A stretch of 26,461 nt of DNA, from the NCBI GenBank assembly GCA_964468125.1, contig CAYXVF010000087.1:1-26461 (forward strand), given 5' to 3'. Within the stretch, counting starts at the first letter, position 1. Each line of letters begins with the position of its first letter. Positions 7,117 to 15,720 of this stretch are shown here, piece by piece. The notes beneath the pieces are model-generated. The model ran no database searches, was not told where the DNA came from, and saw nothing but the letters and a program-made list of their open reading frames with translations. The translations under genes and the position numbers were made by a program. This DNA comes from CAYXVF01 sp964468125. GTDB taxonomy: Bacteria; Myxococcota; XYA12-FULL-58-9; CAYXVF01.

Positions 7117-8802
7117 ATGGGCGCCTACCTCGGAAGTTGGGCGAACGGCGTGGGAGAAGCGGCAGTGGCAGTCTCTGGAGCGGACAATCGGGCGGGCTCG
7201 GAACCGGTAGGAGAGCAGGCGGCGCGCATCCTGCGCGACTCCTCGAAGGCGTCGACGAAGCCGAAAAAGGCGAAAAAGACGAACGAGGCCCCATCTCCCG
7301 AGGTCGATCGCACGACGAACGAGCATTTTGTGTTCGACGGCTCCCCGCCGGTGGTCCCCCCTTCCCAACGTGCTGGCAGCGGGGCGCTCTTCGCCGCCAC
7401 CGAGCTCCAACCGCCCGAGGATACGGGCCTGCGAAAGAAGAGCGTCGCCAAGCGATGGGCAGGGATCAAAGACGGCGAGCGTCCCGCGGCCTCCGTGCGG
7501 GACGCGCTCGCGGAGCACCTCGAAGCGCTTCGGGAAGGCCACCCGGATGGGCCGCCGCCGAAGTCCAGCATGGGCAAGGAGCGTTTGCTCGACGCGCGGC
7601 GGGTGCGTTTTCTCGGTGGCGCGATGCCTTTCTACGATGTGGCGAACGCCGCCCGTAAGATCGCCAAAAACGACGGCGAGCTCGACTTCGTCGCGGACGG
7701 CATTCTTCTCGCCGACGGCAGCGTCGCCTTGACCAGCCGAACCCTCGAGTCCGCAGCGGCGCTCGCTCTCGGAGCGACCGCGATCCCCGTTCGGCTCGTC
7801 GCGAATGCCCAGAGTCACTCGAATGAGGAGCTCGCAGAGCTGGCGAGGAGCCTCAATTGGGTGACCCAGGACTCGCTCGCCCATCCGGTCCGGCCCGAAG
7901 AGCTCGAGCTCCACCTCGTCGACAACCTCGTTGAAATGGGAACGGAAGAGCTCAAGACGCACATGAGAGCGCATCTCGACCGCCTCCGCGAGAAGCAGAA
8001 AGTGGAGGTAGAGAAATTCGAGCCTGCCGCGGTCGGCGAGACGCAGCGCGCTCCGGTCAGCATCGTCCGCTCCGCACAGCTGCGGCTCTCTTACAGCCAC
8101 ATGATGACCAAGGCGACGGAGATGGCCCATCGACCGAAGGAATTCGTGAGCCCCGCGGTCGTCACTCCCGATGGCACGCTGATGATCACCGACGCGAACC
8201 ATCGCAGCGGGGCTGCGATGGCCCTCGGAGCCGAGCACCTCGACGTTCAAATCATTGCGGACTGCCGCGGCATGTCTCACGACGCGTTCGTCGAAGTGGC
8301 GGAAGAGAAGGGCTGGGGCTACTTCCGAAACATTGGCGGCGACCGACCGGAGCGCGTCGAGCTCCTCGACCATGCCTCGCTCAAAGACGACCCCGGGCGT
8401 CAGTGGATCGCGCTCGCCGGCGCCAAGGTCGAGCTGCTCGACGGTGAGGCGGTCAGATTCAAGCAGGGCACGAAGTCCCTGACGCGCAAAGGCTGGCTCA
8501 AGGTGGGCGGCAGCATCGGGGACGAACCGGTGAGTCGCAGCTTCGTCGAGTTCATTCTTCGCGACGCGGTGACCGGCCAGGTGCCGCGGCTCGAGGAAGA
8601 GCCCCCCTGGCACGACAAGAAGGCGCTGCGCGTCGGGCTCAAAGAGATCAAGGCAGCTCTCCTCGAAGCGGACCTCGACTTGGCCGACCTCGGCGTGCTC
8701 TTGATAAACCTGGACGAGGTCAACGACGAGACCGAGCGGCGTCTTGCGGAGACCGTGCGCGCCCTCGTCGATGCCCGCCAGGCGAAGCTCGAGGCGAGCT
8801 GA
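7117..8802 (+). CDS. Protein with two ParB/sulfiredoxin-like repeats, function unknown
   Basis: A 561-residue protein. I chose ATG 7117 as the first start beyond the end of the epimerase gene. Residues 1-130 are low-complexity, with a Lys-rich patch (KPKKAKKTN). Two related segments follow: DGSVALTSRTLESAAALALG (about 200-220, extending to PVRLV) and DGTLMITDANHRSGAAMALG (352-371, extending to VQII). The second matches the ParB/Srx-fold signature (GxHRxxAxxxLG), with the key pair His362-Arg363. The first has lost the His-Arg and may be structural only. The C-terminal 180 residues, with a charged tail, match nothing I know. ParB-like folds include DNA-partition proteins, CTPases, nucleases and free-serine kinases, so the activity is open. 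It ends 4 bases before the convergent tex gene. Confidence 0.8.
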   Translation: MGAYLGSWANGVGEAAVAVSGADNRAGSEPVGEQAARILRDSSKASTKPKKAKKTNEAPSPEVDRTTNEHFVFDGSPPVVPPSQRAGSGALFAATELQPPEDTGLRKKSVAKRWAGIKDGERPAASVRDALAEHLEALREGHPDGPPPKSSMGKERLLDARRVRFLGGAMPFYDVANAARKIAKNDGELDFVADGILLADGSVALTSRTLESAAALALGATAIPVRLVANAQSHSNEELAELARSLNWVTQDSLAHPVRPEELELHLVDNLVEMGTEELKTHMRAHLDRLREKQKVEVEKFEPAAVGETQRAPVSIVRSAQLRLSYSHMMTKATEMAHRPKEFVSPAVVTPDGTLMITDANHRSGAAMALGAEHLDVQIIADCRGMSHDAFVEVAEEKGWGYFRNIGGDRPERVELLDHASLKDDPGRQWIALAGAKVELLDGEAVRFKQGTKSLTRKGWLKVGGSIGDEPVSRSFVEFILRDAVTGQVPRLEEEPPWHDKKALRVGLKEIKAALLEADLDLADLGVLLINLDEVNDETERRLAETVRALVDARQAKLEAS

Positions 8803-8806
8803 GCGC

Positions 8807-11215
8807 CTACTTGTTCTTCAGGAGCTCGGCGAAGGGATTGTTGGTGAAGCCGGACTTCGGCTTGCCGCCTTTGCCGCCGCGCCCACCGCTACCGCGGCCA
8901 CGACCTCCGCGAGAATCGCCACGCCCGCCGCCTTTGCCCTTTTGGCCGCGCGCAGCACCGCGTTCGTCCCCGCGCCGATCGCCGCCACTGTCGCGTCGGC
9001 CGTGGTCGTTGCCCCGGGCCCGCCGCGGCTGTCGTTTCTCGCCGTCCGCCGGTTGGAGCTTCGCCGTGAGGGAGATGCGTTTTCGTTCGAGGTCGACCTC
9101 GATCACCTTCACCTTGAGCTTTTCGCCGACCTTCGCGACCTCATTCGGGTCCTTCACGAAGCGATTCGAGAGCTCGCTCACGTGCACGAGACCGTCTTGG
9201 TGCACGCCGATGTCGACGAAGGCGCCAAAGGCGGTCACGTTCGTGATCACGCCTTCGATCTCCATACCCACCTTCAGGTCTTCGACGCTGTTGACCCCAT
9301 CGAGAAACTTTGGAGGCTCAAAGCTGCTGCGCGGGTCCCGCCCGGGCTTCTTGAGCTCATCGATGATGTCTTTCAGTGTCGGTTCGCCGACCGAATCATT
9401 CTTGTACTTCTCGGTGTCGATCCGAGCGATCGCCTCGTCGTTTCCAACGAGCTCCTGCAGTGGGCAGCCGACGTCCGTCGCCATCTGCTCCACGAGTGCG
9501 TAGCGCTCCGGGTGAACGGCGGAGCCATCGAGGGGGTGAGCGCTTTCGCGTAGGCGAATGAACCCCGCAGCCTGCTCGTAGGTCTTCGGGCCCATGCCGG
9601 GGACCTGAAGGAGATCGTGCCGTTCTTTGAAGGGACCATTCTGGTGGCGGTGGATCACGATCGCCTGGGCGAGCTTGGTTCCGACGCCAGCCACATAGCT
9701 CAAGAGTGACATACTCGCCGTCGAAAGCTCGACTCCCACGCCGTTGACGCAGCTCTCGACGACATCGTGGAGCTTGCGCTGCATCAGCGCGGGGAAGACG
9801 TCGTGCTGGTACTGGCCGACACCGATCGACTTCGGCTCGATCTTGACCAGCTCGGCGAGTGGATCCTGAAGGCGCCGAGCGATCGAAATCGCGCCGCGGA
9901 CGGTCACGTCGAGGTCTGGGAACTCGGCTCGTGCCACCTCGCTCGCGGAGTAGACGCTCGCTCCGGCTTCACTGACCGGGACCACGACGACGTCGATGGC
10001 TGCCTCGCGGGTCCAGGCGCGAATCAGGTGCTCGATCTCCCGACCGCCCGTACCATTGCCGATCGCGATCGCCTGCGGCGAGTGTTTGGCAACGAGGGCG
10101 AGAAAGTCATTCTTCGCCTTCTGCTTCGCCTCGTCGCTCTTGTGGGTGAAGAGCGTCAGAGTCTCCTCGAAGCCGCCGTGGGCATTCACGACGGCGCACT
10201 TGTTGCCGGTCCGCAGGCCCGGATCGACGCCGATCACGGTCTTCGCCCCCAAGGGCGAGGCGAGCAGCAGATTCTGCAGGTTGGACGCGAAGACTTCGAC
10301 CGCTTCGCGATCCGCCTTCATCTTGAGATCGACCCAGACGTCGGACTCGATGCTCGGGTTCAGCTTGCGGACCACTGCTTCTCGGATCGCGGCGTCGAGC
10401 TCGCCACTGAACGGCGAACTCGGGTCGAGATTGAAATGACGCTTGGCGGATTCGATGATCGGGTCCGCTTCGATATCGATCCGGGTCTTCAGGACCTTTT
10501 CGGCTTGCCCGCGACGGATCGCGAGGATTCGGTGTGAAGGCACCTTCGAGACCGGTTCGGAGAAGTTGTAGTAGTCCTCGAACTTGGTGCGTTTGCCTTC
10601 TTTCTTCTTCGCACCTTCTGTCGCTTCCGCGACGAGCATTCCGCTCTTCTGGAAGGCCTCGCGCACCTCCGCTCGAAGCTCGGCGTGCTCCGCCACGACC
10701 TCGATCACGATGTCGCGAGCTCCTTCGAGAGCCAGCTCTGGGCTTGCGACGTCCTTCTCTGCACTCACGAACTCACTGGCCGCGAGCTCGGGATCACCCT
10801 CCGGGGGCTGATCGAGGATCAACTGAGCGAGGGGCTCCAAACCGCGCTCCCGTGCCTGACTTCCTTTCGTTCGACGCTTGGGGCGGTAGGGGAGATAGAG
10901 GTCTTCGAGGGCAGACTTCGTCGTGCAGGCTTTGATCTTGTCACGGAGCTCTTCGCTCAGCTTGTCTTGCTGTTCGATGCTTCGAAGGATGCTGACCCGT
11001 CGGTCTTCGAGCTCGCGGAGGTAGGTCGCGCGTTCCTCGATATTCCGGATCGCCACCTCGTCGAGGTTGCCGGTGCGCTCCTTGCGGTAGCGAGCGATGA
11101 ACGGAACGGTGGAGCCGTCCGCGAGAAGATCGAGGACCGCCTGAATGCCCCGTTTCGGGAGGCGGAGTTCCTGATTGAGGTTGTCTGCGAGGGCACTCAC
11201 CATTTTGATCGCCAC
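8807..11215 (-). CDS. tex: Tex-family RNA-binding transcription accessory protein
   Basis: An 802-residue cytoplasmic protein with the full Tex order: an N-terminal helical region (from LPKRGIQAVLDLL), a YqgF/RNase-H-like domain starting at VIGVDPGLRTGNKCAVV (about 325), helix-hairpin-helix motifs (about 490-555, with LLQVPGMGPKTYEQAAGF) and an S1 domain (about 643-715, GVITNVTAFGAFVDIGVHQDG). Tex binds nucleic acid and influences transcription and RNA turnover. Beyond the S1 domain is a tail of about 65 residues, mostly Arg and Gly (RGG-like), ending in a short FAELLKNK peptide. The start may be GTG 11215 or ATG 11203; neither has a clear ribosome site. The core is strongly family-like; the tail is longer and more RG-rich than I expect for Tex. 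Confidence 0.95.
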   Translation of the reverse strand: MAIKMVSALADNLNQELRLPKRGIQAVLDLLADGSTVPFIARYRKERTGNLDEVAIRNIEERATYLRELEDRRVSILRSIEQQDKLSEELRDKIKACTTKSALEDLYLPYRPKRRTKGSQARERGLEPLAQLILDQPPEGDPELAASEFVSAEKDVASPELALEGARDIVIEVVAEHAELRAEVREAFQKSGMLVAEATEGAKKKEGKRTKFEDYYNFSEPVSKVPSHRILAIRRGQAEKVLKTRIDIEADPIIESAKRHFNLDPSSPFSGELDAAIREAVVRKLNPSIESDVWVDLKMKADREAVEVFASNLQNLLLASPLGAKTVIGVDPGLRTGNKCAVVNAHGGFEETLTLFTHKSDEAKQKAKNDFLALVAKHSPQAIAIGNGTGGREIEHLIRAWTREAAIDVVVVPVSEAGASVYSASEVARAEFPDLDVTVRGAISIARRLQDPLAELVKIEPKSIGVGQYQHDVFPALMQRKLHDVVESCVNGVGVELSTASMSLLSYVAGVGTKLAQAIVIHRHQNGPFKERHDLLQVPGMGPKTYEQAAGFIRLRESAHPLDGSAVHPERYALVEQMATDVGCPLQELVGNDEAIARIDTEKYKNDSVGEPTLKDIIDELKKPGRDPRSSFEPPKFLDGVNSVEDLKVGMEIEGVITNVTAFGAFVDIGVHQDGLVHVSELSNRFVKDPNEVAKVGEKLKVKVIEVDLERKRISLTAKLQPADGEKRQPRRARGNDHGRRDSGGDRRGDERGAARGQKGKGGGRGDSRGGRGRGSGGRGGKGGKPKSGFTNNPFAELLKNK

Positions 11216-11453
11216 ATCGTCCGGTCAAAGGGTCCTTCAGGCTCGGTTTGCCGGGGCGTGGTAGCACAACGAGGCCGTCCGAGGGGAGGGGGAAAGGGTA
11301 AATAGCTGTCGAACTCCTCGGAATTCAGTCGTTGCGCTCCGTTCGGCCAGCCCCGTATATACTGATCGAATCCACGGGTTTGGATGCGGTTGAGTGTGAG
11401 GGACCCGCGTCCCCGCGCCGCCCACCGGCGCGACCAAAGGAGAGGCAGCAGGA
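11216..11453. other. Divergent intergenic region between tex and the outer-membrane protein gene
   Basis: These 238 bases separate divergent genes and are the longest gene-free stretch here. The right part carries a plausible plus-strand promoter (11332-11361) and a purine-rich ribosome site before 11454. The left part should hold the tex promoter, but I could not pick out clear boxes. No convincing small gene is seen. Confidence 0.5.
11332..11361 (+). promoter_or_regulatory. Putative sigma-70-type promoter for the outer-membrane protein gene
   Basis: TTGCGC (11332-11337, 4 of 6 matches to the -35) and TATATA (11356-11361, 5 of 6 to the -10) are separated by 18 bases, about 90 bases before the ATG at 11454. 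The region is locally AT-rich against a GC-rich background. Confidence 0.4.
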
Positions 11454-12863
11454 ATGGTTCGATGGCTCACGGCCGTCACCGTCGTATTCGTTCTCGCGTG
11501 GATCCCCGCATCCGTCTTCGCCCAGGACCCGCCCGCACAGCGCGAGCTGCCGGCCGCTAGCGAATCGGAAACCGAATCAGAGGAGGAGGGGGAGGTCGAT
11601 GCGCTCGGCGCGCTCCTCGACGACGAACAGACTCCGGATGAAACCGAACGAGACGATCCTAGAGGCGATGAAGATCCGAGTGAGGGCGAAGCCCCTTCGG
11701 ATGACCCGGTGCGCGCAACGCCGCAAGACGAGACGACGACGCCCGCGGAGAGCCCCGAGTCCGCTCGGGTCAGCGCTGCGGTGAGGCAAGCGTTCGACGA
11801 TGACCTGACCGCATCCGACGAAGACGACCTGAACAACGTGCTCAACGGTCCGGGCGTTGGGGCGACGAACAAGGCCTGGCAGGTCATTCTGGCCACGACG
11901 ACTGCCGTGAGCTCCGGAGCGTTCGTGACACTCGAAGCGGACTCGACGCCGATCTTCAACAGCACCGCACCCGGCAGCGCCGACCGAGGCGGCTCTCTGT
12001 CTCAGAATTTCGACGCGCGCTTCCAGTACAACTTCAAGCTGTTCGGCGAGGCCCTGCGCGCCCGGGCGCGCTGGCTCTTCAATGCCGAGTACACGCAGCC
12101 GAACAGCACCGCCAACGAACGCTTCCAGCGCTTTCAGCCGAGCGACATCGCGATCGATCTGACGGACATGTCGATTCTGAGCGACGAGACCTTCGGCATT
12201 CTTCTGGGGGGCTTTCGTTTCACCCTGCCGACCTCGCGGGGCTCGGACTTTGTCGACCTGAAGACCGAGCTTTCGGCCTTTGGGACCTGGGTCAAGCCGT
12301 TCTCGAACGGCTTGCTCTTGTTCACCGGAGCGCGCGTCGGTTGGCGGATTCAGGACGGGGTCGCGGGGACGTGCCGTTTCGTTGAGAGCAACCCGGTTTC
12401 CCAGACGAATCCGGACGCGCTGGACGGAGGTGAATGCGATTTCGGGCAGGTACCGGTTCAGGAAGGCAACCCGAGCGACAACCTCGTCACGAGCTTGTCC
12501 ATCGGCGCGCAGTACGCGGCCACGGACGAGTTCACCCTCTCCTATAGCCTCGCGATGGTGTGGACCTTTGGGGGAATCAGCGCCAGTGAGCTCAGTAGTC
12601 CGAACGCGGACACGGGTTTTGACATTCAGACGTCCAACTATTTCTACGGGCTCTCCGCGAACTACCTGCTGAACGATGCGCTCGCCGGACTCTTTGGTGA
12701 GATGCCCTTTAGTCTGAGTGGCGGCCTGTCCGTTTCGGTGCTGCACGCGATGACCACCGCGGACAACTCGCCCTTTCTGCCGCTCTGGTACCAAGCGTTC
12801 AGCGAGAACCGGGGCGCGGAGAACACGGCCCAATTCGGTCTCGACCTCGTAGCCAGTTATTGA
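11454..12863 (+). CDS. Probable outer-membrane beta-barrel protein with acidic N-terminal region
   Basis: A 469-residue protein. Residues 1-23 are a Sec signal peptide with cleavage expected after VFA (before Gln24). Residues 30-115 are strongly acidic and proline-containing, with many Glu, Asp and Ser. From about residue 150 the chain alternates polar and hydrophobic residues in amphipathic strands (for example FTLSYSLAMVWTFGG and GLSANYLLND) and ends in LVASY, an aromatic last residue typical of BAM-assembled barrels. A Cys pair (TCRFVES and GGECDFG) may form a disulfide in a loop. The ribosome site AGGCAGCAGG lies just before the ATG. I do not recognise a specific family; a porin-like or transporter-type barrel is possible. 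It converges on the SPFH gene with 23 bases between. Confidence 0.75.
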   Translation: MVRWLTAVTVVFVLAWIPASVFAQDPPAQRELPAASESETESEEEGEVDALGALLDDEQTPDETERDDPRGDEDPSEGEAPSDDPVRATPQDETTTPAESPESARVSAAVRQAFDDDLTASDEDDLNNVLNGPGVGATNKAWQVILATTTAVSSGAFVTLEADSTPIFNSTAPGSADRGGSLSQNFDARFQYNFKLFGEALRARARWLFNAEYTQPNSTANERFQRFQPSDIAIDLTDMSILSDETFGILLGGFRFTLPTSRGSDFVDLKTELSAFGTWVKPFSNGLLLFTGARVGWRIQDGVAGTCRFVESNPVSQTNPDALDGGECDFGQVPVQEGNPSDNLVTSLSIGAQYAATDEFTLSYSLAMVWTFGGISASELSSPNADTGFDIQTSNYFYGLSANYLLNDALAGLFGEMPFSLSGGLSVSVLHAMTTADNSPFLPLWYQAFSENRGAENTAQFGLDLVASY

Positions 12864-12886
12864 CCCACCCCGGCTCTCTCGCCTGC

Positions 12887-14095
12887 TCATGTGCTCTTGG
12901 CGAGATCCACGACGGCCGCGACCGCGCCCGCAATGCCTGCGAAGGGTGAGTCGTTGCTGCCGCCGAGCTGTGTGATCTTCACTTCGCCGAATCTCTGGCC
13001 GACCGCTGCTGCGAGCTCGGGGAGCTTCTCGGCGCGCAAGACTTCCGCCTTGGCGCGCGCCCGCTCCGCCATCGCCTTCGCGTCCGCGAGTGCGCCCTCC
13101 GCCCGCACCTGTGCCTCGAGTCGATCGATTTCTGCCTCACGCTGGCGACGGTCGATCTGCGCGGCCTGTTCCCTGCGCTCGCGCTCGAGTCGGCGGGTGA
13201 GCGCTTGGTCCAACAGCTCCGATGCTTCGAGCGCCGCCTCGGCCGCACGCAGTTCCGCCTCGCGCTCGGCGCGTTCCACCTCCTCTNNNNNNNNNNNNNN
13301 NNNNNNNNNNNNNNNNNNNNNNNNNNNNNNNNNNNNNNNNNNNNNNNNNNNNNNNNNNNNNNNNNNNNNNNNNNNNNNNNNNNNNNTGGTCTTGAGGGCC
13401 ATCTGCCGCTCGCTCTCGGCTTTCGCCTCGTGGGCGCGTAGCTCGAGGGCCTGTCGGTAGGGCGCCTGCATGGCGGAGAACACGCGTTCACTCAGCACTC
13501 GCACCTCTTGGATTTCGATCGTGTCGATCACGACCCCCCAACCCTTTGTCGTACTGTCGCTCGGTTTGCCCTCGCCGCCCACGACCGGGGCGACTTCGCG
13601 AAGGAGCTCCTCCGCGAGAGCGCTCTTGCGCTTCTGGAGGCACTCGTCGACGCTCAGGTTTGCCACCAAGCGTCGCGTCGCGCCGATGAACATCGATGTG
13701 AGCGTTTCTTCTAGCTTCTGCTGCGCCCGCTCCGGGTAGGCGAAGTTCAAGACGCGAAACGCCAGAAGTGGATCGGCGATGCGGTACACCGCGAGTCCCG
13801 TGACCGCGACACCGGTCTTCTCCACCGTCACCTGGTCTGCGGTGAAGGAGAGTTTTTGGAGCGAGGTGGGAATCACCGCGACAGCATCCGCGGGCCACTT
13901 GAAGTACGAGGCTCCTTGACCCGACTGGCGCTCTCGGACGCGGCCTCGGCGCATGACCACGAGGTACTCGGACGGCTTGGCGGTGATTCGTCCCCAGCGC
14001 TTGGTTTTTTCTGGGTCCTCCGGTGGGCGGTCTGCTCGCCAGTCTGTTGTTACGGTTGCCGCCCGACGTTCCTGCAGTGTGTGTACCTGTCCCAT
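12887..14095 (-). CDS. SPFH/band-7 (prohibitin-like) domain protein, interrupted by assembly gap
   Basis: About 402 residues including roughly 34 unknown ones. ATG 14095 is chosen because GAGGAGA (14107-14101) precedes it by six bases; an in-frame upstream start at 14164 adds 23 unconserved residues. After a polar N-terminus comes the SPFH region (about 35-215: SEYLVVMRRGRV, YFKWPADAVAVIPTS, TGLAVYRIADP, GWGVVIDTIEIQEVRVLS). It continues into a long Ala/Glu/Arg coiled coil and a hydrophobic Gly/Ala-rich end (FAGIAGAVAAVVDLA). No N-terminal membrane helix is seen, so membrane association would be peripheral or through the C-terminus. SPFH proteins form oligomeric membrane scaffolds. The 100-base N run falls in the coiled coil; the same frame is open on both sides. 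Confidence 0.85.
   Translation of the reverse strand: MGQVHTLQERRAATVTTDWRADRPPEDPEKTKRWGRITAKPSEYLVVMRRGRVRERQSGQGASYFKWPADAVAVIPTSLQKLSFTADQVTVEKTGVAVTGLAVYRIADPLLAFRVLNFAYPERAQQKLEETLTSMFIGATRRLVANLSVDECLQKRKSALAEELLREVAPVVGGEGKPSDSTTKGWGVVIDTIEIQEVRVLSERVFSAMQAPYRQALELRAHEAKAESERQMALKTXXXXXXXXXXXXXXXXXXXXXXXXXXXXXXXXXXEEVERAEREAELRAAEAALEASELLDQALTRRLERERREQAAQIDRRQREAEIDRLEAQVRAEGALADAKAMAERARAKAEVLRAEKLPELAAAVGQRFGEVKITQLGGSNDSPFAGIAGAVAAVVDLAKST
13287..13386. other. Assembly gap of 100 N
   Basis: Exactly 100 undetermined bases inside the SPFH gene. The round number suggests a conventional placeholder rather than a measured gap. It interrupts a repetitive Ala/Glu/Arg coiled-coil coding stretch, where assemblers often fail. 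Confidence 0.95.
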
Positions 14096-14273
14096 TCCGG
14101 TCTCCTCATTTTGCTCGGGCACCGTGCCCGGGTCTGCACGAGGGGAATGCGAGGACCACGCCAAATTGAATCCTGCTGAATTCGCTCTGTTTTTTTCCGG
14201 TGCGCCATGCCCTTGCGCAAAGTGTGAGCAGCGTCATGTGCGCAGGAGTTGCGCAGCGCTAGCCTTCGAACGG

Positions 14274-15701
14274 ATGAACGAGCTGCAATCACGCGTGAAG
14301 CCATTGATGGAACGTGGGGTCGCCACCGATGCGATTCTCGCTGAAGTCGTCGACCACGCGCGTTCACACCTGGAGGCGGAGCGCGGGACGCTCTTTCTCT
14401 GGGACCGCGCTCGCGACGAGTTGTTCTCGCGGGTCGCCGACCTGCCCGAGCTCGAAGAGATCCGCACCCCATCGCAACGCGGTCTCGCCGGCGCTGCCCT
14501 CCATGCGGGGCAACTGGTGCGAGTCGATGACGCCTACGAGGACTCGCGCTTCAACCGCGAGGTGGACCGCAGGACGGGCTTCCGAACGCGCAGCGTGCTG
14601 GCGGTGCCGTTGAGCACCGAAGGCGGGGAGCCTGTCGGGGTCTTGCAGCTGATCCACGGCGAGCCGAACCGTTTCGATACATCGCAGGCCGCCTGGCTCG
14701 CGGAGCAAGCCCCAGCCATTCGTGCACTTCTCGAAGCGCTCAGCATCTACGGAGAAGTGCGAGACACTCATTCTCCATCGAGTTGGTTCAACGACGTGAT
14801 CGGTGTGAGCCCGAAGATGAACGAGGTCTTCCGGTGGGTGAAGCGGGTGGCACCGCGGAGCATTCCGGTTCTACTGCAGGGGGAAACGGGTACGGGCAAA
14901 GGACTCATTGCCCGGACCCTACACTTGAACAGCCAGCGTCGCCGCCAGCCGTGGGTCGTCCTCGATTGCACGACGCTGACGAGCACTCTCGCCGAGAGCG
15001 AGCTCTTCGGTCATCGAAAGGGCGCGTTCACCGGCGCACTCGCCGACCACCAGGGCGCATTCGAGCGTGCGGACGGAGGCACGCTCTTCATCGATGAGGT
15101 GGGAGACCTGCCCGCGGCGCTTCAGGGCAAGCTGCTACGGGCGGTGCAGGACAACGAGGTCTTGCCGGTGGGTGCAACTGAGCCCGTGAAAGTCGATGTC
15201 CGAATCGTCGCCGCGACCCACCGCGATTTGCGTAAAGACGTCGCAGCAGGGCGTTTTCGCGAGGATCTCTACTACCGGCTGGCGGTGCTCGAGCTCACGC
15301 TTCCTCCCTTGCGCGAACGAGGGCCTGAGGACATCGATCGACTCGCGGACCACACGCTCCGCTCCATCGCCGCGCGGGAGGAGGAGGCGCGCCGGGTCTT
15401 GTCGATCGGGGCCCGAAGAATGCTTCGAGCCCACCCCTGGCCGGGAAATGTGCGCGAGCTTTGCAACGTGCTGGAACGAGCGGTGCTCTTGGCCGAGTCG
15501 GAGAGGATCGAAGCGGAGCATCTCGACCTCATGAAACCGGTTATGGAACCGGTTCGCATCGAAGCCGGCTCGGAGCGACTAGAGGAGGTGGAGCGCGCGC
15601 ACATTCGTGCGGTTCTCTCGCGATGCAACGGAAATCAAAGCGAGGCGGCTCGTCGTTTGGGGATTGCCCGCAACACTCTCCGCGCACGCCTCTCACGCTA
15701 G
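14274..15701 (+). CDS. Sigma-54-dependent transcriptional activator (GAF - AAA+ - Fis HTH)
   Basis: A 475-residue enhancer-binding protein. A GAF sensor domain occupies about residues 15-150 (VDHARSHLEAERGTLFLWD and SVLAVPLSTEGGEPVGVLQL). The AAA+ domain has Walker A GETGTGKG (203-210), the sigma-54 contact loop GAFTGA (250-255), Walker B GGTLFIDEVGDLP (from about 269) and the RFREDLYYRL segment. The C-terminus is a Fis-type helix-turn-helix (NQSEAARRLGIARNTLRARL). It should remodel RNA polymerase-sigma-54 in response to a signal bound by GAF. ATG 14274 is chosen because the GAF fold starts soon after; the same frame stays open upstream to 13953 across the divergent SPFH gene. No strong ribosome site is visible. 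There is no receiver domain, so control is probably by ligand rather than phosphorylation. Its target genes are unknown. Confidence 0.93.
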   Translation: MNELQSRVKPLMERGVATDAILAEVVDHARSHLEAERGTLFLWDRARDELFSRVADLPELEEIRTPSQRGLAGAALHAGQLVRVDDAYEDSRFNREVDRRTGFRTRSVLAVPLSTEGGEPVGVLQLIHGEPNRFDTSQAAWLAEQAPAIRALLEALSIYGEVRDTHSPSSWFNDVIGVSPKMNEVFRWVKRVAPRSIPVLLQGETGTGKGLIARTLHLNSQRRRQPWVVLDCTTLTSTLAESELFGHRKGAFTGALADHQGAFERADGGTLFIDEVGDLPAALQGKLLRAVQDNEVLPVGATEPVKVDVRIVAATHRDLRKDVAAGRFREDLYYRLAVLELTLPPLRERGPEDIDRLADHTLRSIAAREEEARRVLSIGARRMLRAHPWPGNVRELCNVLERAVLLAESERIEAEHLDLMKPVMEPVRIEAGSERLEEVERAHIRAVLSRCNGNQSEAARRLGIARNTLRARLSR

Positions 15702-15720
15702 CTGCGCGGCGTCTCGACGC

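Noticed and set aside
7012..8613. 533-residue open frame antisense to the ParB-like gene
   Set aside because: Arg/Gly/His-rich composition without domains; a shadow of a GC-rich gene on the other strand.
9767..10537. 256-residue plus-strand frame inside tex
   Set aside because: Antisense to the conserved YqgF/HhH core of Tex; no family match.
14206..14225. Possible sigma-54 promoter (GG...TTGC) before the activator gene
   Set aside because: The GG and GC elements are about 14 bases apart instead of 10, so spacing is wrong.
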